Shown piece after piece: positions 8,336 through 15,599 of a DNA stretch of 64,000 nucleotides (position 1 is its first letter; every line of letters starts with the position of its first letter). The notes beneath the pieces were generated by a model. It ran no database searches. It was not told the DNA's origin and saw nothing but the letters and a program-made list of their open reading frames with translations. Origin of the DNA: a virus; the IMG/VR virus record IMGVR_UViG_3300035698_027145, positions 1-64,000 of that record. One strand, written 5' to 3'. The translations under genes and the position numbers were made by a program.

Positions 8336-10264
8336 ATGGCAAAACAAAAACAACAACAATCAATAGGAGATTTGATTAGTGAGATACAATCAGATTTAGC
8401 AGAGAGCACAAAAAGAGAAATTCCAGACATTGTTACATTTGTAGAATCGGCAGAATGGTTAGGATTAAAAGAAAGAACAAATAATCCTATTAAATTATTC
8501 CCAATGCAAAAAATAATGTTGAAAACATTTTATAGAGGAACTATTGGAAATGAAGATTTAAATCTAACAGATTTAGAATTGCAAATGCTCGAAGATATTG
8601 GGTTGGACAATGATGATAGAGGTAATGTAATTGACAAGTATCACAATGGTGAGTTATTTAGAGAGTTAGTTTTAGTATGGGGTAGACGATCAGGAAAAGA
8701 CTTTATCGTTTCTATTATAGCTTTATATGAGGCTATGAAACTATTAGAGTGTGAGGGAGGAGATCCTTATGCCATGTATGGTCTTTCTTCTGCAACACCT
8801 ATTAATATTCTTACAGTGGCTAACTCTAAGGCTCAGTCTAATATCGCTTTTTCTGAGATTAGAGAAAAATTATTATATAGCCCTTATTTTAAAGACAAAT
8901 ATACTAAGGAAGGTATTTCTGCTGGATCTGTTTATCTTCAGACTCCTCAGGATAAAAAAGATAATAAAGAATTTAAAGCCAAAGGACTGCCTCAGAAAAA
9001 AGGATCTATTGGAATTATAGTTGGTCACAGTAACTCTGACTCACTGCTTGGTATGGGTTGTATTGTTCTTATTCTTGATGAGGTTGCGTCTTATAAGACA
9101 ACAGGTGGATCGTCATCTGGTGATCGTATCTATGCGGCTCTTACTCCTACCGTCCAAACATATGTAAGACAAGTTTATGCAAAAGATGAAAATGGAGAAT
9201 TTGTATTAAACGAGCATGGTCAGAAAGTTACTCAGAGAAGAATATATGATGGAAAAATAATTAGTATATCATCTCCAAGAGCTAAAGAAGGAAAGTTCTA
9301 CGAACTATTTGAGAAATCTCCTACTGTTCCTACTCGTTTGTCAATGAGAGTTCCGACTTGGAATATTAACCCTAAGCATACAAGAGATTCTTTGAGGTCT
9401 GATAATAATACGATGTCAGAAACTGAATTTAATATGGAGTTCGGTGCTGACTTTAGCGGAACAGGTCTTGAAAGTATGTTCACAGAAGAACAGATCAAGC
9501 CATGTTTCTATGGTCATAATTTGCAGAATGTAGCGATGGGATCTCCTGGCAAAGTTTATTTTGCACATTTAGATCCTGCTACATCTAGTCATAATTATGC
9601 TTTAGTTATTCTTCATAAAGAATATTTTTTAAATCACACGACAAGGAAAGCTGATTTTAGAATAGTAGTCGATCATATAAAAATTTGGCAACCTATTAAT
9701 GGAGCTATTAATCCTAATGAGGTTATGGCATATGTAATTGGGTTAAGAAGAAGGTTCCATCTTGGACTAATTACATATGATGCTTTTACTTCTCAGGAAA
9801 GTATTTTAAAAATGAGAAAAGCTGGAATACCTAATAAAGAAACAAAATTCTTACCAACTTTTAAATTTACTATTTATAAGGAACTGGAAAATCTTATAAA
9901 TACAGGAAGGCTTTTCATACCTTATGATGCTTTGTTGTATCAAGAAATGATAGAGCTTCAAAGGAAGTTTACACCGACTGGGTTTAAAGTTCTCCCTAAG
10001 AGTGATGGAGATGGTTGTAAGAGTGATGATATTGTCGATTGTTTAGCAGGGGCTTGTTATCAGGCTGTTGAAAAGCAAATGAGTAAGTTACCACATGCCA
10101 AATTAGCAAATTTAGGCAATCCTAGTGGAAATAATACGGTGTGGAGAAACATGCAGGGTGGAGTATATGGAGTAGGATCTGGGGGTCAGGTAGCAAAGTC
10201 ATTAGAAAATAGATCACGAGCTTATGCTAATCTTAATAATTTTGGCAGAAGAGGTGGAAGATAA
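8336..10264 (+). CDS. terL: terminase large subunit
   Basis: This is the DNA-packaging motor, an ATPase that pumps DNA into the prohead and a nuclease that cuts it. The ATPase domain shows Walker A at residues 115-122 (WGRRSGKD) and Walker B at about 244-249 (VLILDE), followed by a coupling-type segment and ISISSP near 310. The RNase H-like nuclease domain shows its acidic residues in HLDPATSS (~411), YDAFTS (~481) and KSDDIVDCLAG (~562). At 642 residues it has a usual length. It starts behind GGGAGAAAAG and is followed by the internal-protein genes of the head module. No intein is present here, unlike in the portal and protease genes. Confidence 0.95.
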   Translation: MAKQKQQQSIGDLISEIQSDLAESTKREIPDIVTFVESAEWLGLKERTNNPIKLFPMQKIMLKTFYRGTIGNEDLNLTDLELQMLEDIGLDNDDRGNVIDKYHNGELFRELVLVWGRRSGKDFIVSIIALYEAMKLLECEGGDPYAMYGLSSATPINILTVANSKAQSNIAFSEIREKLLYSPYFKDKYTKEGISAGSVYLQTPQDKKDNKEFKAKGLPQKKGSIGIIVGHSNSDSLLGMGCIVLILDEVASYKTTGGSSSGDRIYAALTPTVQTYVRQVYAKDENGEFVLNEHGQKVTQRRIYDGKIISISSPRAKEGKFYELFEKSPTVPTRLSMRVPTWNINPKHTRDSLRSDNNTMSETEFNMEFGADFSGTGLESMFTEEQIKPCFYGHNLQNVAMGSPGKVYFAHLDPATSSHNYALVILHKEYFLNHTTRKADFRIVVDHIKIWQPINGAINPNEVMAYVIGLRRRFHLGLITYDAFTSQESILKMRKAGIPNKETKFLPTFKFTIYKELENLINTGRLFIPYDALLYQEMIELQRKFTPTGFKVLPKSDGDGCKSDDIVDCLAGACYQAVEKQMSKLPHAKLANLGNPSGNNTVWRNMQGGVYGVGSGGQVAKSLENRSRAYANLNNFGRRGGR

Positions 10265-10331
10265 AAAAAGGATTTATAGTAGCAATTTGTAATATAGAAA
10301 TAACTTTAAATATAACTTGAGGATTAAAATA

Positions 10332-11147
10332 ATGAAAAAAACATTTAATTTAAAAAAGATGGCAGCATCAGGTGATTATGTTATCGGAGATAAAAGTCTA
10401 GAGGAAAACAGAGAGAAGATGGGCTTATCTAACGATCAGCAAGGAGTTGTAGGAAAAAATATTAATCTTAGCTTGCCAGTCAAGAATAAAGATAATACTG
10501 TTCCTTTTAATGCTCAGTTAGATAAAGAACGAAAGAATGCTACAGCAGAGCCTTCTATAACAGAAGATCATATGGACAAAAAAGAAGTAGATTTTAAGTC
10601 TAAAGATAAGAAGCAAGTTATGGATATCAATGTAGAATCTCAGAAACTTGATGATGCTAAGACTGAAGCATATAAAAAAGCAGCAGGCGAAAAAGATACA
10701 GCATTCTGGGATAAGTATGTAGGAGTTCAATTAGAAGGCGAAGGACAGCCTACTAAGGTTAAAGATAATATTCCTGCTTCTTCAAGTCAATTGCAAAACA
10801 ATCCTGAAAGATTTAAAGGTGAAAAAGTTGATAAAATGGTAATGGCATCGATTAAGGATGCTGATGCTATGTTATTCCATATTTATGCAAGTGCATCTAA
10901 AGCAAACAGAGAACTTACTGCTAATGAGAATCAGCAGATCACGGATATTAGTGCTGGAAAAATGAGAATTTTATCACAGATGGTAGAGCCTTTTAAAAGA
11001 TGTTTAGAGCATGGTGGTAAGAGTCAAGATACTACTGCTAAACAGCAGGGTGGAAGAGTGGTTATCTTTGATAATGGAGAACCTATTGACGAGTTTAAAA
11101 GTTGTGAAGAGGCTATGCAGAATTATCCAGAAAGCGATATTGAATAA
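10332..11147 (+). CDS. head-module protein with FNLKK N-terminal tag
   Basis: The 271-residue product starts MKKTFNLKKMAASG, one form of the recurring tag of this genome. The ATG at 10332 is preferred over an in-frame TTG at 10317 because GAGG lies at the right distance upstream. The rest is hydrophilic, Lys/Asp/Glu-rich and looks partly disordered (residues ~20-150), then a helical segment (ADAMLFHIYASASKANRE) and a small C-terminal part with VVIFDNGEPIDEF. Composition and position between terminase and portal suggest an internal or scaffold-associated head protein. The stop overlaps the next start (TAATG). Function otherwise unknown. Confidence 0.65.
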   Translation: MKKTFNLKKMAASGDYVIGDKSLEENREKMGLSNDQQGVVGKNINLSLPVKNKDNTVPFNAQLDKERKNATAEPSITEDHMDKKEVDFKSKDKKQVMDINVESQKLDDAKTEAYKKAAGEKDTAFWDKYVGVQLEGEGQPTKVKDNIPASSSQLQNNPERFKGEKVDKMVMASIKDADAMLFHIYASASKANRELTANENQQITDISAGKMRILSQMVEPFKRCLEHGGKSQDTTAKQQGGRVVIFDNGEPIDEFKSCEEAMQNYPESDIE

Positions 11148-11605
11148 TGCCTAACTGGTTTAAAAAAACAGCACGAATGAGGGGTGGAGTAACTCCGATC
11201 ATGGATGAGTATACTAGGGGAATTCGCCCTGATACAGAGGAACATAAAGAAGATAATGATACCTTAACTAGGCCTGCTGGAGAATTTGGAGGTAACGAAA
11301 GACCAGGTTATCCAAAAGGAATAAGTAAGAATCGTAATAATTCCGATGATCCTACATGGGCTAAATTGCATGGCACAATTCCTGGAGAAGCAGTTTTAAT
11401 GGATGACGGTGGTGATTCTGATGAAGGATTAGGAGATCGTTTCGTGTCTCGAGGAGAGGGAATAGAAGACAACGACACGTTGCCTATAGGGACTCAAGAG
11501 GAATCGGTAAGGTTGGATAAGGGAACTGTTGGTCCACATAATATGCAACAAAATATTTTCAATAGAATAAAGAAAAAAACTAAATTAAGAGGTTTAAAAC
11601 TATAA
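11147..11605 (+). CDS. hypothetical head-module protein, NWFKKTA tag
   Basis: The 152-residue protein begins MPNWFKKTARMRGG, which combines features of the MNWYK and KTA tags seen on other proteins here. The body is Gly/Asp/Glu-rich with little predicted secondary structure (EDNDTL occurs twice, near 36 and 106) and the end is basic (NRIKKKTKLRGLKL). It is coupled to the gene before it and followed by a terminator. I do not recognise a family; the tag and position suggest a protein carried in the head. Confidence 0.55.
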   Translation: MPNWFKKTARMRGGVTPIMDEYTRGIRPDTEEHKEDNDTLTRPAGEFGGNERPGYPKGISKNRNNSDDPTWAKLHGTIPGEAVLMDDGGDSDEGLGDRFVSRGEGIEDNDTLPIGTQEESVRLDKGTVGPHNMQQNIFNRIKKKTKLRGLKL

Positions 11606-11628
11606 ATTTTATACCTTTATAGAATATT

Positions 11629-11662
11629 GAGCCATTAATATTAAATTATTAGTGGCTTTTTT
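11629..11662 (+). terminator. rho-independent terminator
   Basis: GAGCCATTAATA pairs with TTATTAGTGGCT across a short AT loop (one G-T pair) and is followed by a T run, ending the terminase transcription unit. Confidence 0.75.
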
Positions 11663-11681
11663 ATTATAAAAATGAAAAAAA

Positions 11682-11697
11682 TCCGATAGGTATATAG
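11682..11697 (+). promoter_or_regulatory. candidate class B promoter element
   Basis: TCCGATAGGTATATAG follows a terminator and lies about 32 bases before the start of the lysine-rich gene, matching the position of the elements at 1773, 43233 and 48034. Confidence 0.35.
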
Positions 11698-11728
11698 ATT
11701 AATATATTGTCTATACAAGGAGAAATTG

Positions 11729-12691
11729 ATGATTTTTAAAGTGTCTGAAGATTTTAAAGGTAGCTGTGTACTACCTACATTAGATAGGGCTATTTGGGCA
11801 GGAGTTATTCTGTCTATTAGTGGTAATGAGCTGAATGCAGGTGACGTTCAGGATGCTATAAGTAAAGGTATTTTAGTGTCTGTTGATAAGAAATATAAGC
11901 AAGCAGAACAAAAAGATCATGATGTGGTGATTGTTAATAACACTAATAGATTGCTAACTCTTAGTGGTAAAACATTGAAGCCTAATGGATCTTTACCTAT
12001 TAGTAAGGATGAGGCAGATGATTCGGTGATCAAAGCAGCAGCTGCTAATGGATTTATTACTATTGTTTCCGATGAAGGCGATGAGAAGTATATAAAAAGA
12101 AAAACGACAAAGAAAAAGTCCAAGAAGAAAACGACAAAGAAAGTCGCAAAGAAGAAGATTGCCAAGAAGAAAAAAGCAAAAAAAAAAGTAATTGAACTAA
12201 ATGATGACTATGTAGTTCCTGAAACAGGAGCAGATAGAGAAGTAGTAGCAAAAGCTTGGAATTTTAAAACTGGAAAAATGGAAGTAGCAAAAGTTGTTCC
12301 AAAACCAGGAGATCCTATTGTAGTTGATGCGGATGAGGTTCCAGAATTAGAATTTGTAGACGGAGAAAAGACTATCACCTCTAAAAAGAAGAAAACGTCT
12401 AGAAAAAAATCAACAAAGAACAAGGCGTCTAGAAAAAAAGCAACAAAAAAAAAGGTATTGAAGGCTAAAAAGAGGAAAGTAAAAGCATTAGAGCCTGTTG
12501 GAGAAAAGAAGCTTCCAAAAACAGCTATGGATGCTGCTATAGAGTTAGATAGTAGAGGCAAGCCACTTGGAGAAGGTGGTTCAGATCATTTAAAACATTT
12601 GATCGACCTTGCGGATTCTTCAGAAGATGTTGGTTTTGCTGACGATGAACAAGCTCTAAAGAGATATAATGATAGAACAGATATAGGTTAA
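11729..12691 (+). CDS. histone H1-like lysine-rich protein
   Basis: The 320-residue protein has a folded-looking N-terminal ~110 residues, then two long basic tracts: ~115-152 (KTTKKKSKKKTTKK and similar) and ~213-255 (KKKKTSRKKSTKNKASRKK and similar). An acidic segment with VVPETGADREVV separates them. Such KKxxKK/TKK repeats resemble histone H1 C-terminal tails and bacterial AlgP-like proteins that neutralise and condense DNA. In the head module it may bind packaged DNA or the scaffold. The C-terminal ~60 residues are acidic. ATG at 11729 is chosen (AAGGAG 6 bases upstream) over TTG at 11726. The homopolymer-rich repeats (12090-12190, 12380-12480) could be recombination-prone. Confidence 0.65.
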   Translation: MIFKVSEDFKGSCVLPTLDRAIWAGVILSISGNELNAGDVQDAISKGILVSVDKKYKQAEQKDHDVVIVNNTNRLLTLSGKTLKPNGSLPISKDEADDSVIKAAAANGFITIVSDEGDEKYIKRKTTKKKSKKKTTKKVAKKKIAKKKKAKKKVIELNDDYVVPETGADREVVAKAWNFKTGKMEVAKVVPKPGDPIVVDADEVPELEFVDGEKTITSKKKKTSRKKSTKNKASRKKATKKKVLKAKKRKVKALEPVGEKKLPKTAMDAAIELDSRGKPLGEGGSDHLKHLIDLADSSEDVGFADDEQALKRYNDRTDIG

Positions 12692-12696
12692 TATTT

Positions 12697-13473
12697 ATGG
12701 ATACATGGACATTATTGGCAAAAGAGTTAGGTTATTATGGCATCGATCTTATAGATAATAAGAAATGTCAAATATCTAATGATAATGGAGATGTTAAAGT
12801 GCAGGGAGTTATAAAGACTGTCCGCATGATGAATACTTACGCTAAGGAACAGAAGAAGTTATTATCATCTTTATGGGGAGAAGTAGTAGAAGTTCTTAAG
12901 GAGCAGTCCATTGCTCCAGAGATTATAGATGATGACATGACAAAACTGTTTGTATTTTCATTGAAAGATATGATTAAGTATCTTTTGTGTTTTGATAGCA
13001 TAGAGAAATCTAAATACTATATAACTGTTTCTCAAGCATTATCCAGAGATACTAAATCTTTTAGTAAGAGGCAAATTTATTCTATTCCAGATTATAAAAT
13101 TTCTATTGATTGGATTAGCAGAAATATAAGTAAGTTATTATATATATCTAATCTATTATCTTTAGCTTCTATGGGCAAAAAGAGAGTTTCTCAGTTGGAT
13201 ATTAGAACAGCAAAAGGTATTGCTGGTCCTTGGTCTCGTTTAACTCTGCCTATGGAAGAAAGAGTTTTTCCTTTTGGGTTTGGTTTGAGAGCAAGAGAAA
13301 AAGGAAAGCAAAAACAAAAACGTTATACTGATGGATTGAAAAACTACAATAATGATGGTCGAGTTGGTGAAGGATTTTACTGGAGGGAATTAAGGAATGA
13401 ACCTTATAGTTGGGCAGATAAAGATACAGAGTCGCCTTATCCAACTAGAAAAATGTTAAGTGGTAGACCGTAA
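12697..13473 (+). CDS. hypothetical head-module protein
   Basis: The 258-residue protein starts 5 bases after the previous stop. The first ~170 residues are mainly helical (for example TVRMMNTYAKEQKKLLSSL and SLKDMIKYLLCFDSIEKS). The C-terminal third is rich in aromatic residues and Arg (GPWSRLTLPMEERVFPFGFG, then FYWRELRNEPYSW) and looks like a compact terminal module. No motif I can name. Its place between the histone-like protein and the zinc-ribbon genes argues for a virion or assembly role, which is inference only. Confidence 0.55.
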   Translation: MDTWTLLAKELGYYGIDLIDNKKCQISNDNGDVKVQGVIKTVRMMNTYAKEQKKLLSSLWGEVVEVLKEQSIAPEIIDDDMTKLFVFSLKDMIKYLLCFDSIEKSKYYITVSQALSRDTKSFSKRQIYSIPDYKISIDWISRNISKLLYISNLLSLASMGKKRVSQLDIRTAKGIAGPWSRLTLPMEERVFPFGFGLRAREKGKQKQKRYTDGLKNYNNDGRVGEGFYWRELRNEPYSWADKDTESPYPTRKMLSGRP

Positions 13474-13542
13474 TATCTAAGAAAAAAGCTCTTTAGACAT
13501 AAGAATATGATAAGTTTTGTTAGATAATTAAAGGATTTATAA

Positions 13543-13830
13543 ATGAAAATCTTAAAAACAGCAAATTATGAAAAGTTAGCTCATCGTGTATCTTTTAAGC
13601 ATATATGCGATGATTGTAACGAGTTCACCTATTTGACAAAAAGAGATATGATGAGCAAATCTGTTCCAAGATGTAACTTTTGTGGATCAACGTGGTTAGA
13701 GCCCGTTACGGAACATGCTAAAGGCAAAATGCAGCAAGGTCACGATGCTTACAAAGAAAACGTAGAGTTAACTCAGGATAAGACAAATTTTCAAAATAAG
13801 AGTATGGATAGAGAACTCTCTCATCTTTAA
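13543..13830 (+). CDS. tagged zinc-ribbon protein
   Basis: The 95-residue protein starts with the tag MKILKTANYEK. After it comes a zinc ribbon with two Cys pairs (HICDDCNEF near 20-26 and PRCNFCGS near 42-48), probably binding one zinc ion and protein or nucleic acid. The C-terminal half is hydrophilic. AAAGG lies upstream of the ATG. It is the first of the MKI-type tagged genes, the rest of which cluster at 25.8-27.9 kb. Confidence 0.65.
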   Translation: MKILKTANYEKLAHRVSFKHICDDCNEFTYLTKRDMMSKSVPRCNFCGSTWLEPVTEHAKGKMQQGHDAYKENVELTQDKTNFQNKSMDRELSHL

Positions 13831-13842
13831 GGAAATAATATA

Positions 13843-14268
13843 ATGAAAAAGTACGGACAATCATCAATTTGGGATAGTTTAATAAGTATAATGCCAGAGT
13901 TCGCAGATAAGATTCGTAAGAGTCCTGCTTATGTAGATCCTATAGCTGCTAAGTCTTTATATAATATATGGAGATCAGGAGAAGAGAAGAAAGCAGAGAA
14001 AGTCTTTAAAAAGCCTGTGACATTAGGAACTGACGAGATGAGTAGGATGTCAGAAGCAGGTCTTATTAAGGCTATTGGAGATAATATAGAAATCACAGAA
14101 AAAGGATCTAAAGTCATTAATGTTATGATACTTGGTGATGAGAGGTCTATATTTGAAGATGATGGCACTAATGTAGAATATAACGTAGCTCTTAATAATA
14201 CCAATGGTATAAAAACCGCTAAAAGCATGAAAGTAGCATCTAGTTGGTGGGATAGGTTTAAAGAATAA
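13843..14268 (+). CDS. winged-helix-like protein with KTA motif
   Basis: The 141-residue protein has a helical start and a segment at about 60-95 (TDEMSRMSEAGLIKAIGDN then IEITEKGSKVINVM) that reads like the recognition helix and wing of a winged helix-turn-helix. The C-terminus contains NGIKTAKSMKVASSWWDRF, where the KTA/KVAS elements resemble the short motifs repeated in the scaffold-protease gene. It may be a DNA-binding protein carried in the head. No close family recognised. Confidence 0.5.
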   Translation: MKKYGQSSIWDSLISIMPEFADKIRKSPAYVDPIAAKSLYNIWRSGEEKKAEKVFKKPVTLGTDEMSRMSEAGLIKAIGDNIEITEKGSKVINVMILGDERSIFEDDGTNVEYNVALNNTNGIKTAKSMKVASSWWDRFKE

Positions 14269-14279
14269 AGGAAAGATGC

Positions 14280-14705
14280 ATGTCGGAAATAACGGTCCTA
14301 TTTAGGGTCAAGGATGAGCCAAGCAAAGAAAAGGTTAATGAGGAACTTAACTGGTATGACACCGTAAAGGGAGAAATGTTAGTTTTTCATGGTGGGAGAT
14401 TGTCATTCAAATATAAAGAAGATGATTATCTAGTAAAGCTAGGAGCAGAAGAAAGGCAGCGAAGAGGCATTAAAAGCACTTATAGGATGTTGCCACAAGT
14501 TGAAGAATTAGTAGTAAATAATCATTTTAATATCATTAAGACTACAAATAGGAAAGAAATAGAGAGTTGGTTTTATGATTACAATATCGATCATAACTCA
14601 GATATTGAAGATGTTACTAGTGATGGTATAATTTTTGAAGTGCCTGAGAATGAAAGAGAAGAGTTTTGTGATCAATTAGAGGATAGTGGATTTAGATATG
14701 AGTAG
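14280..14705 (+). CDS. hypothetical protein
   Basis: The 141-residue protein has an alternating strand/helix pattern (ITVLFRVKDEP, then EMLVFHGGRLSFKY, NHFNIIKTTNRKEIESWFYDY, DGIIFEVPENEREEFCDQL), suggesting a small alpha/beta or duplicated ferredoxin-like fold. It has no tag and no catalytic motif I can point to. It starts 11 bases after its neighbour behind AAAGGAAAG and overlaps the next tiny gene. Confidence 0.55.
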   Translation: MSEITVLFRVKDEPSKEKVNEELNWYDTVKGEMLVFHGGRLSFKYKEDDYLVKLGAEERQRRGIKSTYRMLPQVEELVVNNHFNIIKTTNRKEIESWFYDYNIDHNSDIEDVTSDGIIFEVPENEREEFCDQLEDSGFRYE

Positions 14706-14799
14706 GGGTGAGAAAAATATTATATTAGTTATAATATTAGTTACATTCTTATTTGCATTATGTAATGACTGTTGGGCTGGATATATTCCACAACAGTAA
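14698..14799 (+). CDS. 33-residue membrane or secreted micropeptide
   Basis: ATG at 14698 overlaps the end of the previous gene. The product is a short charged start (MSRGEKN), a hydrophobic stretch of about 14 residues (IILVIILVTFLFAL), then CNDCWA and GYIPQQ. It reads as a complete signal peptide with a six-residue tail, or a single-span membrane peptide. The AWA/CWA-G site would suit signal peptidase. The ribosome site is weak, so existence is uncertain, but it fills an otherwise empty gap. Confidence 0.4.
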   Translation: MSRGEKNIILVIILVTFLFALCNDCWAGYIPQQ

Positions 14800-14820
14800 A
14801 TAGGGTGGATTGGAAAATAA

Positions 14821-15186
14821 ATGATTAAACATTATTTAAATGTCGATATAGCTGATACTCCTAGCATGCATCAGAGAGGTTTGATGTATAGGAAAAAACT
14901 AGGGGAAGATGATGGTATGTTGTTTAAATTTAGAAGTCCTCAGAATTTGAAGTTCTGGGGATTAAACACATATATACCTCTGGCTATTGCTTTTGTATCG
15001 CCAGAAAAAGAAATTGTTAAAATCTCATATATTAGTCCTTGTTCGACCAAAATGGTCGATAGTGATATAGATTGTAATATGGCAATTGAAGCTAATTATG
15101 ATTTTTTTAGTAAAAATGATATTAATATTGGTAGCAAGATTGAAGTAATTAATGACGATTATTCGACTCTTGTAAAATTTTTGTAA
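14821..15186 (+). CDS. DUF192 family protein
   Basis: The 121-residue protein matches the DUF192 pattern: VDIADTPSMHQRGLMYRKKL, then DDGMLFKFRSPQNLKFWGLNT, IPLAIAFVSPEKEIVKI and ISPCS, followed by a NMAIEANYDFF segment. DUF192 is a compact beta-rich domain, usually secreted or membrane-attached in bacteria and archaea, with unknown biochemical role. Here it has no signal peptide. Phage versions are known to occur in head or tail modules. The usual LW.kNT turn reads FWGLNT, which is conserved enough. Function unknown. Confidence 0.8.
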   Translation: MIKHYLNVDIADTPSMHQRGLMYRKKLGEDDGMLFKFRSPQNLKFWGLNTYIPLAIAFVSPEKEIVKISYISPCSTKMVDSDIDCNMAIEANYDFFSKNDINIGSKIEVINDDYSTLVKFL

Positions 15187-15199
15187 TAGGAGATAAAGT

Positions 15200-15562
15200 A
15201 TGAAGTTTTTGTTGAGCGAAATTTATGGAATGACTAGGAATTTAACTAAATTGACAGATAAAGAATTGCCTATTAAGATTTCTTATCGTCTTTTAAAACT
15301 CTTAAAAGGTTGTTCTGAAGAACTCGAGACTCTTGAAAAAGCTAGAGTTAAATTAGTTGAGAATTATGCCGAAGAGCCAAAAGAAGGTGGAGAAATGCAA
15401 GTCTCTGATGAGAACAAGGTAAAGTTTCAAGAAGAATTTACTGTACTTCTAAACGAAGAGGTAGAGATTGATTTTGTTCCTATTCCAATAGGTGATTTAG
15501 GAGACATTAGTTTATCAACTAATGACTTAGTACCTTTGCAAAAAATAATCAGTGAAAAATAA
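15200..15562 (+). CDS. small conserved phage helical protein
   Basis: The 120-residue protein has the layout of a small phage protein seen in many genomes: LTDKELPIKISYRLLKLL, then ELETLEKARVKLVENYAEE, a spacer with DENKVKFQEEFTVLLNEEVE and an end IGDLGDISLSTNDLVPLQ. It is helical and acidic and is commonly found near capsid or tail genes. Function not established. It starts 13 bases after DUF192 behind AGGAGATAAAG. Confidence 0.6.
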   Translation: MKFLLSEIYGMTRNLTKLTDKELPIKISYRLLKLLKGCSEELETLEKARVKLVENYAEEPKEGGEMQVSDENKVKFQEEFTVLLNEEVEIDFVPIPIGDLGDISLSTNDLVPLQKIISEK

Positions 15563-15599
15563 ATCAAGGATTTTCTTTATTTTTCTTTAATTTAATATA

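Noticed and set aside
12208-12561. Long antisense frame opposite the lysine-rich gene
   Set aside because: It is the complement of AAG/AAA repeats (giving Phe/Leu runs) and has no ribosome site; shadow of the real gene.
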